Shown here: positions 36,612 to 49,871 of the stretch, piece after piece
How positions within the stretch are numbered: position 1 is the first letter of the stretch
How the letters are laid out: each line of letters starts with the position of its first letter
Assembly: GCA_963920665.1 (NCBI GenBank)
Contig: OY987267.1
Span: 15,252,001-15,316,000, forward strand
Direction of reading: 5' to 3'
Length of the DNA: 64,000 nt
DNA from: Straminergon stramineum
Taxonomy: Eukaryota; Streptophyta; Bryopsida; Hypnales; Calliergonaceae
Notes under the pieces: generated by a model
Told to the model about the DNA's origin: nothing
Databases searched by the model: none
Seen by the model: the letters and a program-made list of their open reading frames with translations, nothing else
Program-made: the position numbers and the translations under genes

Positions 36612-37578
36612 TTAACCCCTCACCGCTGCAGGCCCAAACAGCTCCAAAAATAGCATTCTTTTTGAAATGTTATAAATATAAATTTTAATAAATTATAGAG
36701 ATCTCAACCGTACGATCTTGTAGTGAACTTGTTGTAAATGGCTTGCAAAAAATTTGGTGTCATTTGACCGCATAGATTGAAAGATTATAATGTTTTAGTG
36801 TTGGAAAAGGATGCTGAATTTTTCCCAAAAACACATTTGGAGGCGAAATTCAGTTTCTAAATCTACTGAAATGAAGAAACTAGAAGCTAATAAGTGATTC
36901 AAAATCAGCATACAAACACATTGATGAAAAAAATATCATTTCATTAACACATTGTGTCTGCAAAATGGCTTTGAAATGTCAAAAAACAGCAAGAAAAGTT
37001 GCAAAAAACACATCAAAAACTAAACCTCCCTCTACTACAATGCTTCTCATTCACTCATAACTTCTTAGATGGATATGAAATTTTGTACACACAAACTAGA
37101 CAAGTATGCCCGACTTTTCCAAAAAAATTTATTGGAAACAAACATTGTATGAAGAAGAAACAAGCCGCCGAAGTTCACTCTAATTCAAAAATGTCAGGAT
37201 TTTGAACTTCGAATTGCTCCCAAACATTCAAAACAACTTGGATTTTCATGAAAAATCTACCACAATAACTAGACTTCAAGGGGAACACAACCCAGAAAAT
37301 TTTATTGAAAACAAACATTGGATGAAGGAGATACAAGCCCCCGAAGTTGCAGCCATCAAATGCAGTTTGGTGAACTTGAGTTGAACTTGTGAACTTTGAT
37401 TGGCTTCGAAAAATTCAGTACATCTTGTATTGATCTAAAAATTATACCATACAAATTAGAAGAGAGAGCGCAATTTTTCCAACAAGTTTTATTGGATTCA
37501 GACATCTGATGCAAAAGTTACAGGACTTTGAATTTGACCTGAGGACACTTTTCGTCCCCTGTGGCGGTGAGGGGTTAA
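36612..37578 (+). mobile_element. Family D TTAA-flanked element, 967 bp
   Basis: TTAA (36612-36615) followed by CCCCTCACCGCTGCAGG; the right end is CTGTGGCGGTGAGGGG followed by TTAA (37575-37578). The outer bases CCCCTCACCGC and GCGGTGAGGGG are perfect inverted repeats. The interior matches 34070-35029 throughout. It is the best-preserved family D copy and has no coding frame. Confidence 0.75.
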
Positions 37579-37899
37579 GTGGTCAGAAATGGGCTGCCTC
37601 CCCTATGCTGAATTCCTTACTTTGGACAATTTTACGTGTTTCCACCTAATGTGTAGTGACCAATTAGTCCACAATATGGGCTTCCTATCTGGGCTTTTTT
37701 TTTGGCGAAATTTCACCAGATCTGTCAGAATCTGACCACTATGAATCTGTCCCTCCAAAATCTGATCTCTGCAATAAAGCCAGCACAGGGGACACTAGTC
37801 CAAAAAAGAAAAGCCCTGCTTCCTACTCCCAATGGTCTAGTGGCGACAAAGACTCATTGGGAACGCTTTCAGTAGCCCCCAAAACCGTTTTCTAAGAAA

Positions 37900-39288
37900 A
37901 AGAAAAAGAAATATACAATCACATACCGGTAACGTAACTTTTGTTGACCTGGATCCCCCCAAATGAAGTTACTCCCCTCAAAAAGCGCGCTGCCCCCGTG
38001 GCCCCACCCCACTGGCCAGTCCGCTGCGAAATAAGTCCAGTTGGATCTACCGGGGGATGCGTCACTCCGCAGCGACGGAAGTGACGGACCGCAAACGCAG
38101 TTTCCGTGACTTGCTTCACTTCAGTTGCCTCTTTGCTTGCCTTCCTCGTCACGAGGCCTCCCTCATCCACGCCCGATTTGCTCGCACTCCCCCCTGGCCC
38201 CTGCACTTCGACCAAGGCGGTTGCCGCACGCACGCACGCTTCCACGAAGCCCGCAACTGTCCGAGCACCTCCGATGTTATATGAATTTTTGGCCAGTTTT
38301 TTTTGTTTGGGGGAGATTTTGGTGATCCGTGCGGCGAGAAGTTCGTGGCCGTGTTTCTTGTTAAAGGATGAGATGAGATGAGATGAAATGAGACGAGAGG
38401 AGACGCGCGCGGGAGGAGAGTATCATATCAGGCGGTTGTGAAAGTGTGAGGAAGTGTGTGAAGGATCGTTTGATTTGCACGGGGATGGTTCTTGATTTTG
38501 CGTCTCGCCGATTGGTGCGGAGGTAGGATTGATGTATGCGACGGGGATTGATTGAAGTTTGTGTTGTCCGGATTTTGTTAGGGTTTGAGAGGACGGTGGA
38601 GTGAATTGGAAGGTTAGAGGATTGGTGCTTTTTGGGCAGGAGTTTGGCGAATTTGGAATTTGAAGGGAGGGAGAGAGAGCGAGAGGGAGAGAGTCGGCGG
38701 GTGAGAGGTTTTGGGATGATTTGGTAGCTTTGGCATTGCGTCAATGTACTGAGAATGAGAATTGGCGGTGCGAATGATCATTGTGTAATGCAGAATGGAT
38801 TGCGCGGGGGTTAAGGTAGGTCACTGAGGAATTTTTGCGTCGTCTTTCGAATCTCATTGTTAGGGATGTCGAAGGTACCGTGAGTTTTGTCCGATTATGA
38901 AGCTGTGACGTTTCTGGAATATAGAACAGTCAGCGGATTCGGCAAGGTGAGTGTGCAAGGGTGTTTCACGCTCTTAAGCTGAGGCGCAAGGAATATTTCG
39001 TCGTGGGAGTTTCGTTACAGAAAGCGAGTGTGGAGTCCGGAAGTTCGGTCTTTTTATATCCTTGGCACTGGAAGATGATAGTGTTCGAAGGAGGCAGCCT
39101 TCGTTTTCAGACGCTGGTGACTTTCTTCTCGGAAACCTCTTGTGCAAATAAAAATACCTGCAGTATTGAGACGGACTGTTTGCAATTTTGGTCGTTATGA
39201 GACGCAGATCTAGTCTCAGTTGTTTAGGTGGGTGATTGAATTTGAAAAGGAAAGAGAAAGAGTACGAGGACTCTTGACAGGTTCGAAG
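37900..39288 (+). promoter_or_regulatory. GC-rich promoter and leader of the 13-exon gene
   Basis: GC content rises at about 37.92 kb. Purine-rich repeats (GATGA units at about 38366-38400, GAGA-rich tract at about 38665-38690) and several short out-of-frame ATGs precede the chosen start at 39289. A possible leader splice donor is GGTTAAG/GTAGGT near 38814. Frames at 37919-38245 and 38361-38744 are low-complexity and not called. Confidence 0.45.
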
Positions 39289-42200
39289 ATGGAGGTCGAG
39301 AGCTCTCGCATCGGATCACCTGAGTGTGAGTATCGTCTCTGTTTGTTTCCCTCACGTCGATTTGCAGTCGATTTTATATTCTTGCTTATGGTTTGTTTTA
39401 ACAGTCCGTTCCTGAAATTTCTTTAATTTTCAACATTTCTCTTCATGCCATGAGTTCTCCTGTTGTCTTTTGTCCTTCCTGTGCTGCAACAGAGAGAAAT
39501 TTTAGATGCACGAGAGTTATATAAAGTTTGGTCGAGCGGTATCAGTTTATTTAGGAGAATTGCGTCTCGCGATTTCGTCAGCGTAAAATGTGGTTCAGAT
39601 CGTGTTTCAGGAGCTCCTAGAGTTCTCTGAGGATGTTGTTGGGCGTGTCGGATTGAATGATTGAGTATAGAGCTTTAGAATGTATTTTATTTGTCTAGCA
39701 GTCTGACAAGCACTTGCTTGACCTGGAAGTATGGATTTTTTTTGGAGTGATTGTGTGTGATATTTAAAATGTCTTATCTTTGATCTAGGAAATTGGTTGA
39801 TATCACCTTTTTAGACTTGTGTATAATTAATCAGTAGACATGGGAATCGATATCTTAACAGGTGTTACGTATGTTTTTTTGCAGTCCGGATATTTTGTTT
39901 TGGAGAATACATTTATTCCACATTATCGAAGAGGGTAAATTATTTCTGCCTACTTTCTCTGCAGTCTTCTTATTTGAGATCATGCGACGAGGAGAGTGAC
40001 TTCTTCATTTTCCATTTGTTGATTGCTGATAAGTAAAGTTTGTGAGGGTTGATAGAAGGCCATAGTGATCATGTATGTTTACCATACTATCTCAGAATCT
40101 GACACTTAATTGAAGTACAAACTCAAGTAACATAAATGGTGGCACAATGAAATCGATGCAGGTGGAAGATGTTTATGATGTATTATACAAAATTGCTCGG
40201 CAATGGAGCGTAGATTTTGCCGTTCAAAAGTGAGTTTTATTTGATTCATCAATGTGCCTCATCCTACATTATTGCATTGCATATGTCCAGTGTGCTCTTA
40301 GGTTTGTTCTATGAATAAGTTGTATACAAGGTCTGTAGTGAAATTTCGGAATATGCTGCTTTGGAGTTTACATATTTTGTGGTAAGAGTTAAGAGTACGT
40401 GAATACACTTTACGGGTTTTAATTTTTTCTGTATGGGGTTGGTTGCTTTTGTGGACAGGTTTCTGAACCTCATGGTGAGTGTTCCTATCTATATTTTCAT
40501 AACATACAATTCAATGTTCTCTGTGTGCGTAGATAATGTTTGTCACCAGGATGCATGTTCTATTGTGCTTTGTCTGGTAATTCCTCGCTATTGACTATGA
40601 GAGTATTTTGGCGTCTTATATTGTGCTTATGTTGGTTGTGCAGGTCTTGATAAATCCACGTTTGAATTGCCGTCAGCGGGCTCACCTTGAGGTATTTTGT
40701 TGGCCTCAGTTTTTAACCATTTATTCAGAACCTAGAAATGTTTCACAAGCAGATACGGGACACTTATTGATTTATATTATTGAATTAACTAGATTGAAGA
40801 CTTGCATTGTGTCCAGTACCTTGCGATTAGAATATCTTGAGCAGATTCTTTTCAGCTAAACTTTGGATGACAAGTCATCTATAAATATGGCAAAGTTGGA
40901 AGTTTAGAGGAAGTAATCGGAGACACCAACTTCATTTGATGTGAGTTATTTTTGTGCAGCCTTTGTTAACCAGATCTTTGGATCAGCTACTGTGGCAACG
41001 TGCTTTGGATCCCCAAGTCATGAGGTAAAATATTGCTGGCATTATTATAAACCAATCTTGCCCTTTTATTGTATAAATGTGGTTGGCAGTCTCTCATCAG
41101 AGCGCTTGAAAAGAGATCTGATTTGGTTCTCTGCATGGAATTGCAGGGGACTAGTTGCTTTGGCTTGTCCAAATCAAGATACTGCTCTTTTATTTGGATA
41201 TCTGGTAAGTCTTGTGCAGAAGTCTTGTCTTTTGATTTTCCTTGAGGCGGGATCTCACTGGAGGGATTATATCACGAAGTGCTAGTTAGGATGTGTCCGA
41301 ATCATTTATGCAGCTATGTCAGGCTGAAATCTCTTTGCATTGGTCTGTCTCAACAAATTTTTCGGATGAAAAGGATTGACGCCATCCTCCATGAGAGCTT
41401 CAGCTTATAGTCGCCGTATTCTGTTACGCTTTTTAGCTCTTTTGGTACCCTTGACACCAAGGGTAGCTTTTTATGGTCATATACTGTGTTAGGCGGGTAC
41501 GCAAACTCAAGTTTTTGCTGGTCGTTTCTGATATTATTTTTTTCTTTTTTCTTTTTTCTTTTTCATGCAGGTGGAAATCATCGCTGGGCTTGTATGCAAC
41601 AACCCAACAATTGAAGCAGATTTGAACACAAATGCGGATGTTGAAGCTGCACCTTCCATTATATTGCAAGTATGTGCCCTTTGCAACCCGTCTCTGATTT
41701 GATTATTCCCTGAGTTATCTGTAATGCTTGGCAGACCTCATAGTTCCACTCAGGCAGCTTGTTTTGTGGATATTGTGTGCTTATTGTGTCATATGGACTT
41801 GCAGATATCTCAGGAGAAGGCGAAGGTGGCCCAGTGTCTGTACCAGCATTACTGCCTTCAGCAAGTCTATGTTGCAGCAATGCCATCACCGGTAATTGTA
41901 ACATTTAGGACTCTTGCGTTTTCTGTAGAGCTTCAGCAATTGCAACAAGAGATACTTGCCTCTTCTGTTGTCATGTTTATTGTGCCCACTTGTTCTTTCA
42001 ATGCCTGATGTTGATATTTCGGTCACATAGATCAACTTAAATAAGACAATAATGCTCAAGAATTGGTTAAATTCAAATGTAGTTTTCTTTGGTGATTCAC
42101 AAGATTCTGGATTTCTTAGTATCTATTCTAGACTTTCTTCTTGATTTCTCAGATAATGGATTTACAGTATTGTATACAGTAATATTATTAATTGCATTTC

Positions 42201-43149
42201 ATTGCTTGAATTTCAACTTGTCAAGCAAGGAAGTGCCGATGGACACAAATGGCAGTGAGCATAATTTCTCTCTTTTTGATTTTAGGTGCGGAAAGCTGTT
42301 CTGACAGCCTTGATGGGAGGCGCGGAGGTTCCATTGTTTGGGATGGGAGTTTTAGACGCGTTTTCACAGGGGCCTCAACATTCTGCTCCTGTTTGTTGCA
42401 TTACTTTGGAGCCTCTCTTGGGTCCTGTATGTGTTCTTTCTCATCTTCCTCAATTCTTTTTTCAAACGCTCATGCCCTTCGTTTTCAGCATTCTTTGGAG
42501 TAGTGTACCAGAATTTTTTTGTAATAACAACACTGTTTGCTTCTGTAGGATGGAACGATTGCACCTGATGTTGTCGCAGTTATACAGAGAAGTGCAATAC
42601 TCGGCAAGCAACACGCTGTGAGTGAATTCGTGGATTTCCTATTTTCATTTTCTTTCTGGTCAAATTTTCATTTTCATTTTTTCTAGGTCCACTTTAAGCA
42701 GGTTAGTATATACTCCATGATCTTATTCTCGTATCGTATGCCTTTGTACTGTTGTTTGAAAAAGAATCTGTATTGCTGTCATCATTGCGCCGTCATTGTT
42801 TAGACGTAAACTGACATGGAGTTTAGCATAGTAGCACTGGATTTTATAGGACGAAATATCAGTGTTTATTGAATGTTTCCATGTGCGTATAGTTCTCTTT
42901 CCTGATCAGTGCTCCAAGGTTGCTGAGCACAATTTATTAATATTTGTGAGTTTAGTTTTTTTCTGAGGCCTCATGATATCTATCACCTCTTTGAATCACC
43001 GTTGTAGTAAGTAAATATTCTGTATATATGTTTTGCAGTTTCTTTATCAAGGGCGTGCACTTTTTGAGTGGCTAAGCTCTTCGGCAGTTCCCAAGAGCCC
43101 AGAAACACGGACTATGGTTTTGCCAACTGATATTTACAGATTGTCCTAG
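39289..43149 (+). CDS. Conserved-looking helical protein of unknown function, 13 exons
   Basis: Exons are 39289-39325, 39885-39934, 40162-40229, 40459-40474, 40644-40691, 40960-41024, 41147-41204, 41571-41669, 41805-41891, 42286-42426, 42549-42617, 42687-42701 and 43039-43149. All introns are GT..AG, and the phases close into one 287-aa frame ending ..DIYRLS. The consistent joining of 13 short exons, one only 15 bp and one 16 bp, is strong evidence for a real gene. The protein is rich in Leu/Ala helices (PLLTRSLDQLLWQRALDPQVM, then VRKAVLTALMGGAEVPLFGMG), suggesting an ARM/HEAT-like solenoid. I recognise no catalytic motif, signal or membrane span. A faint resemblance to the C-terminal part of AP-5 zeta-type adaptor subunits (the FGEYIYS stretch) is too weak to assign. 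The ATG at 39289 has a good context (A at -3, G at +4), but upstream coding exons cannot be excluded. Confidence 0.75.
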
Positions 43150-43652
43150 TCGCGAAGCCAGTCCTTTTTATCGGTGCAACTTACCATCCTGAACCCTTCC
43201 CTTGCATATACATACAGGTTTATACGTTTGGCTTATTTTCATCAAGAAATTTGGAAGCCTGGAACTGTAAAATTACATTTAAACACCTTTTTCCCCTAAT
43301 GATCGGTATTAAGGTCAGCGGTGACGATACTTTTCAGAGACCCTTATCAGCCATGTGAAATGTTTGATAGAATACAAAACTTGATTTTTGAAAATCCAAT
43401 TAGTGGAGGAAGGTAGGAAGTTTAGTGGCATCCTAAATCATTACTTCGTCCTATACCTATTTGCAGTGGTTCAATACTTTTAGATTTGCACTGTTGAGAG
43501 AGGTGGTAGTTTCTTACATCAATTTACCTAGTGGACGGTGAGATTGTATAGAATACCAAAATATCATTGGTTTACGACAGACCCATAAGACATTTTTGTG
43601 TTCTTTAAATGTGAAAAATTGTGGTATCCATTCAATTGGGATTTCGAAATGT

Positions 43653-43874
43653 TTAACCCATAAACGTCGACAAGGACGTCTAGTGTCCGATGGATTACAA
43701 GGAATCTCAAACAGAACTGCAACTATTCATCCTTGGAATTTTGTGTGGAAAGGGAAGATCTTCTAAAGAACTTTGACCTCAAATGTGTATTTTTTATTTT
43801 TTTAAAGTAGATGATGTCACATGGTTCCAAAAGGCATGATTTTCATTGTCACTAGTCTGTCCTTTAAGGATTAA
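43653..43874 (+). mobile_element. Family B TTAA-flanked miniature element, copy 1
   Basis: TTAA (43653-43656) followed by CCCATAAACGTC; the right end is TCCTTTAAGGA followed by TTAA (43871-43874). It is 222 bp and closely matches 44675-44905, including GTTTGACCTC(A/C)AATG and GATGTCACATGGTTCCAAAA. Non-coding. Confidence 0.65.
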
Positions 43875-43910
43875 GCCTGTTTCTTCTTTTTTCCATATCT
43901 CAAGTAAATC

Positions 43911-44096
43911 CTTAAATGTCTCATGTGTAGGATAGAAGTGCAACTATTCATCCTCAGAATTAGGAGTGGAAAGGGGAGATGTTCTAGAGTAGTTTGACCT
44001 CCAATGAATATTTTTGGGTTTTTTTAAAGTAGATGATGTCACATGGTTCCAAAATCCATGACTTCCATGGTCATGATCCTATCATATAAGGATTAA
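43911..44096 (+). mobile_element. Family B element, copy 2, left end truncated
   Basis: Matches the interior and right end of the other two family B copies (GCAACTATTCATCCT, GTTTGACCTCCAATGAATATTTT, GATGTCACATGGTTCC, ATAAGGATTAA) but lacks the CCCATAAAC left end. Ends at TTAA 44093-44096. Confidence 0.55.
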
Positions 44097-44674
44097 GTTA
44101 TAGAAGGCACTATATACAATTTTGACAAGGGTATTGTACAAGGTTTTGGGATGCAAACACCAAATGTCGTGAAATGTCACAAGCTACATATAAATATGAA
44201 TTTTGGATACTATGACAATTGTTTATACATCATAGTTATACTTGCTACTACAAACAAGCCACAAAATAACTACAAAAATAATAGAATAATAGAATACTAT
44301 TTAAAGTTATGAAATGTTGTCTTTCATTTGGCCCTTCTTTAAATTCTTATTTTTTCGATTGTATTTGAATTTTGATTCAACTTTGTTCTTCTTTTTGGAA
44401 TGGTACCACGGTATGATTGCATACATGTTAGTCATGTGACTCTTTTCCCTATATTAAGATTTTGTTGTCACCCTTGCATCTCAAGCTACAATAAGGGATG
44501 GTTAAAAGTTTTTTTTACAAGAACTCAATGAATATCAGTGCTTGACTTTGAAAATAGCCCTCTAGCTTGCAATGTTGTCTAAAGATTAGCGAATAGTTTT
44601 AGGGTAGATTTATGAAAATTATATGACTATATGTGGATTTTGAAAGACTATACTTGTAACTAAGAGTTACCCTT

Positions 44675-44905
44675 TTAACCCATAAACATCAACACGGACA
44701 TTTTACTGTCCAATGGTAGATAGAGTATCTTTCTATGTAGGACAAAAGTGTGACTATTCATCTTTGGAATTTTGTGTGGAAAAGAGAGATTTTCTATAGT
44801 AGTTTGACCTCCAATGAATATTTTTGTTTTTTTTGAAATATATGATGTCACATGGTTCCAAAAGGGATGATTTCTACGGTCACCAATCCATCCTTTAAGG
44901 GTTAA
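44675..44905 (+). mobile_element. Family B TTAA-flanked miniature element, copy 3
   Basis: TTAA (44675-44678) followed by CCCATAAACATC; the right end is CCTTTAAGGG followed by TTAA (44902-44905). 231 bp. Three copies of this family lie within 1.3 kb just downstream of the 13-exon gene. Confidence 0.65.
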
Positions 44906-47111
44906 GTTATGAGTTGTTGCCATTCATTTGGCCCCTTTTTCACCTATTTGAAGTGCACCTCTAATTGGTCAATGAAGTTTAGCTTTATCACAAAAAAGTG
45001 TAGCATCAATTATCTATTCATAATTCAATTTTTTAATTTTCAAAATTAAATTGTTAAACCTATGATTTTGTGACCATTTGAAATTCCAAAATACCTTACA
45101 AAGGATCTAAGATGTTTATTACACTTTGAAATTTAGCCATAATTAATTGAAGTATAGAATGTTTAACAAAATTTGGACATTTAGTACAAGTAACATACCA
45201 TGTAAAAAATTGATTTACAAAAATGTATCATACTATACAATTTGTGCAAATTGGATTTCTAAATTAAATCCAATTTGGACAAGTTTTGAATTCAATCTAA
45301 CTACAAGATAAAAATCAACTTTGGGTAGAAGTGCAAAATTTACAAAAAATTTCACTCCAAAAGGACTAAAGAATCCACTTTGGGTTTTATGAGGATTTCT
45401 ACAAGTTCTATTGAATTTATAATTTATAATATTTGTATGAGATTTTAAGGATGAATGCTAATCATCCGAATCTACATATAAAGATTTGTTTTACATCATT
45501 CTGATAAATATTGCAAAAGTTATAAGGTTCTTTTCCATTCCATTGTCCAACTTGGTAGCTAGAAATATATTAAAAAAAAAGATTCATTCATTACATTAAA
45601 TTTTATAGTTTATACCTGCGAATTTTAAATGAGGTGAAAGTTATGAAGAGTTTTATTTTGTAGGCAATGAAGGTATAAAGAAAATATAATGTCATTTTTT
45701 GAAATAAATTTTAAAAAATTTCAAATAAAAAAATAAGCAAAGGATATATGTTGCCTACTAAAACATTTTCACCATTGTGATTACTAATTCTTGATTCCTC
45801 GTAAAAAAAAAATTTTCATCTATTATCACCATCCACTTTATAGTTTTTTTAAAGATGAATTTGAAAGTTTTTTGATTAAATTCTTTTTTTCATGTATTCT
45901 CAACCCATTTTTCAACATATTGATTAAATTGCATAAGTTTTGGACATGAATGGTTTTTTTAGAAAAGTGTTGGAAGAGTGGAAGACTAGATTTTACCTTT
46001 AGGAAGGGCTAGAAAAAACTTCTTTTTTGAAGCTTTGGAACATTGAACTTGCAATTGATCGGAATTTGACTATAAAATTTTGGAAGGATTTACTTGAACA
46101 AGATATATTAAGTTGCAAACTTTAATAAAGTCAATAATAACTACTCATTCATTGGGTGCTAAATATTATGTTGAATACACATATTTAAGTTTAAAAGAAA
46201 TTAGAAATACAACAAAAGACCTAAAAAATAATCATATTGTTAGGATCAATTATATTAACATTTATGTTTTCATACAATCATAAGATCCGTTAGCAAAAGC
46301 CTTCAAAATTTTGATTAGAAACCAGACTCACTCTATAAAAGAAGAAGATACTACTCATACTAGAGATACTCAAAGTAATTCATATCAGAATTAGCCCCCA
46401 CTTTCTGACATTGGGGGCTATTTCAGATGGGCAACAAACTGTTATACATATGGCATTGGGAAATTTTTTATGATGGATCTACCTAAATATCAGTACTCAC
46501 TCAATTCGGATAAGTTTGAAATTTAGGTTGCATTATTCACTAAGATCCTCAATACAATCAACAATGAACCTCATTTTTGAAACACCTTCAATCAAGCGCT
46601 ACCCTTGATGCCTCTCATCAAATATAGAGTATTCTTCATCCTCCTTTAATACTTAAGCAAATCACCAAAGTAGATCAATCCAATAGATGACATGAAAGAA
46701 ACCAAAGGCACAAAGATAATGTACAAATTGTGGTAGACTGAGAGTGTGACTCAAACTAAACTTGGGCAAAAGTATCTTTGAGGTGCTTGGATGCTTGAAT
46801 ATTTGCCTGGAGATACAAATTAAGAGCTAGAACATCATAGAGAGTAATAAGACAAAGGTAGTCTGCAATGTCATCATATGAAACATGGGAAGTATTCTTT
46901 ACTACAAATTTTAACTTTCGAAAGCCATTATTGATACAATATTCTATTCTATTAGCTAAGCTCTTCTAAAAGTTTAAATATTGAAATTAGTGAAGAATTT
47001 TTTCTACTCGCCATTTGGCTAAAATTCATGCAATTGTCTTGAGGTTGGATTCAAGAGTTTACAAAGATTGTAGAAAGACAAACTATTTGTTTCAATGCTA
47101 TTTTCATTAGA
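44906..47111. other. AT-rich spacer
   Basis: Very AT-rich, with stops in all frames. Some stretches (about 46.4-46.8 kb) have a more coding-like composition but no domain I can read. I see no RNA gene. Confidence 0.35.
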
Positions 47112-47394
47112 GACTACTTCAATGTCACAAAGTGGTTTGACCTTCAAGGGTTGAACAAGCAGTTTCGAAAGCTTCAAGCTTGCATGGACATGGTCTACAA
47201 GAAGACGATTGATGAATACAAAGAAGATTAAAGGAAGAATCCCTTCCAAGAAGGAAAGAAAACACTCCATGATATTTTCTTGGAACAACTAGATTAATTT
47301 TCCTAAGAATGGAATTATTGAGGAACACATCAAAGGAGTCATTTACGTCAACAAGACCAAAAATATGAACTTGAGATTTTACGTTTTGATCTCT
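47112..47394 (+). pseudogene. Cytochrome P450 pseudogene fragment
   Basis: The plus strand encodes DYFNVTKWFDLQGLNK, then LQACMDMVYKKTIDEYKED, a stop, NPFQEGKKTLHDIFLEQLD, stops and a frame change, then NGIIEEHIKGVIYVN. This order matches the F-to-I helix region of CYP71-clan P450s (the DYxP..WLDLQG..DxxxxxxIDEH motif, then LLEQLD..IxxEHIKGVI). The AGxDT core of the I-helix and everything after it are missing. The fragment stops at 47394, five bases before the family C element at 47399. It is unrelated in sequence to the CYP94-like gene at 50.5 kb. Confidence 0.6.
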
Positions 47395-47398
47395 AAAT

Positions 47399-48351
47399 TT
47401 AACCCCTAAAGGACCAAATGGTGTTTTTTGGCAACATAGCGATTTTGGGCAACTCACTATGGATGGAATTTTGATTTTTTTTCTTTGAAATTTTCACACA
47501 GCATTTTCCCAAGGATTAGCTTTAAGACCCAACAATTTTCATAACTTTTGAATACATGGTTAAAAAGTTATTGTATAATATGTTGTTTTCATTGCTCGGC
47601 GGGCAGCATGGGCAGCAAAAAAAACTTCTTGAAAAATCACTTTTTTTTTAAATAAAAATTTGAAATTGGTTTTCTACATTTATATATACATGAAAAGCTT
47701 TGAATCATTCCATTTTGATTTGTGAGACGAAAGTTATGAAGAGTTTTAGTTGTGGGTAGTTTGTGGGTAGTAATGGAATCTCTACTCTAAAATAAACTTT
47801 GAAGACCTTTATTTCACTCAATTTTTAATATTTTTGAAAAAAAATAAAAACTTGAGGTGTATATTGTTTATTACAACATTACAACCATTGGGATTGGCAT
47901 TTTTCAATTCCATAAATAAATTATTAACACTTTACTATTTTGAATCATTCTCTACTTCTTTCAACTTACTATTTTTTTCCTATATGTTGTACAATTCCAA
48001 ATGATCCAAAAAATTTCAAGCATGTAGCCAACATGACTTGAAGAATGAATCCAAAGAGTTACAACCATTTTGGACATTTTTTCATAATGATTTGACCATG
48101 TGGAGTGCATCTGCCCGGATTTTTGCAGGGCCAAAAAATGGCTTTTTGTCACTTCAAATGCTAATATCGTGCAATCCAAACGGTGGAAATTTCTGAAATT
48201 TTTTCCAGATCTTCCCATAACAGATTACTACAAGATCCTACGGTTACATTTGTCCAAAAATTTATTTTTTCTAAAATTTGGTCCTTGTATTGGAGATGAC
48301 AGTTTTGGAGCGTTTTTAGTGAAAACATAGTCAAAAACCTTTAGGGGTTAA
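47399..48351 (+). mobile_element. Family C TTAA-flanked element, 953 bp
   Basis: TTAA (47399-47402) followed by CCCCTAAAGG; the right end is CCTTTAGGGG followed by TTAA (48348-48351). The outer 10 bases are perfect inverted repeats. The interior matches the diverged copy at 1505-2475 along its length. The overlapping frames 47961-48218 (minus) and 48100-48330 (plus) have no domain. Confidence 0.75.
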
Positions 48352-49871
48352 ACTTATTAGTAATGGCTTTCAAAGTAATGGCTCTATTATTATGAGTCAG
48401 ACTAATTAAGTTCAAACTTTAACACTTACATAGGTCAAACTTTGAAAATTCCTAATTTTCTCATATGGTTCTTATTTCAATGTGACTGATATCTAAAGAA
48501 TAGATGTTAAATTTCATTGAAATCATCTTTCAATTGCTAACAAGTCCATGAATAATGAAGTTAGTCTAAATATCATAAATGATGAAGAGAATAATAGAAA
48601 GGTGGTGAAATTATAAAATTTAATGTTTAGGGTGGCATGAATTTGTTCACTTATTTTCTAATTTTTTATTTGTGTAATAGAACAAATACTAAAGCCAAAA
48701 CTTAGAAGCTATTTCTTTCCTATCATCTTGGAAATTTTGAGTTTTGGAGTCCTTCTTAAAGTTTAGTTTGGGAGTACTAAAAAATGAAATTTTGGGGGGC
48801 ATTTTTTATGAGCACCAATGGGCACTTAATTTTTGAGTGTAGAAACATCATTTTGTGGGCAATTAGTATGGGCCCAAGACTATGTGCAGACCTTTGTTCC
48901 ACCTCCTAAAGCTTCATCCCTTCAATTGGGCAACATTCAAAGAGATGCAAAAAATAAGAACAAACTATGTTGATTGACCCCTTTAGTCATTTCATTGTCT
49001 TTCAATTGATGACTGCATTGATGGAGGGGAACTACTACTCAAAATTGTTTACTAGTCCTTCATAGAAATTGAAAGTCAAATTTGACCAATTTTCAATTTC
49101 ACAAAATGCAACAAAAAGATCATTTTGGGACAAAAATTTGAGGCCATTAAGAAGATCATTTTGGGACAAAGGGAGTACAATGTTATACAACTTATGTATT
49201 TGCATTTGAAAATTGGAAGAAAATGTTTGGTTTCTAAAAAACTCAAACTCCTTTTTACTTGGTAGAGATAATCCCAAGAAACTATACAAAAGTAGCTTAC
49301 TCTTTTAAATGTACACACCAAACCAGATTTTAGAGATGCCAAAGTTCAAGCTTGTGTTCTACAATAGAGGTGATTTTAAAATGCAATTTGTCCTTGCTAC
49401 ACAAGATAGAGTATTTTCAAGACAAGATTCTAGAGTCAAATCACTATGTGTTCAAAAGAAAAAAAACAAGTAACTTCTTATAAAAAGACAAGAGAACTCT
49501 ATCACCTTACACTCAAAACCCTCCTTGTACTAGTGAAAAGGTTGAAAATCCAACAATGTAGACATTCACATAGTAGATGCCATTTTTGAACAATTGCTTG
49601 AACTTGAAAAGATTAAAGAGATTTGAGTACACCTTCATTTGTACAAAGATTCCCATTCTAAGCAACATCAACATCACATTTATCTTAGCATCACTCTCAT
49701 TGTCTTCTACACTTGGATGTGGAATGAACAAACACTCAATTGTCATTATCACAATAAGAGGTTCTATCCTTGTAGCACTCCTACACTTCTTTTCAAGTTA
49801 AGTCCTACTCAAATTTTCTCACAAGTAGCTTTCGTCAATCCAAAGCCAACAAACTTTGATGCAAAACAACG
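48352..49871. other. AT-rich spacer
   Basis: AT-rich. An ATCATTTTGGGACAAA motif is repeated at about 49120 and 49155, and overlapping minus-strand frames at 49035-49342 derive from it. No recognisable gene or element. Confidence 0.35.
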
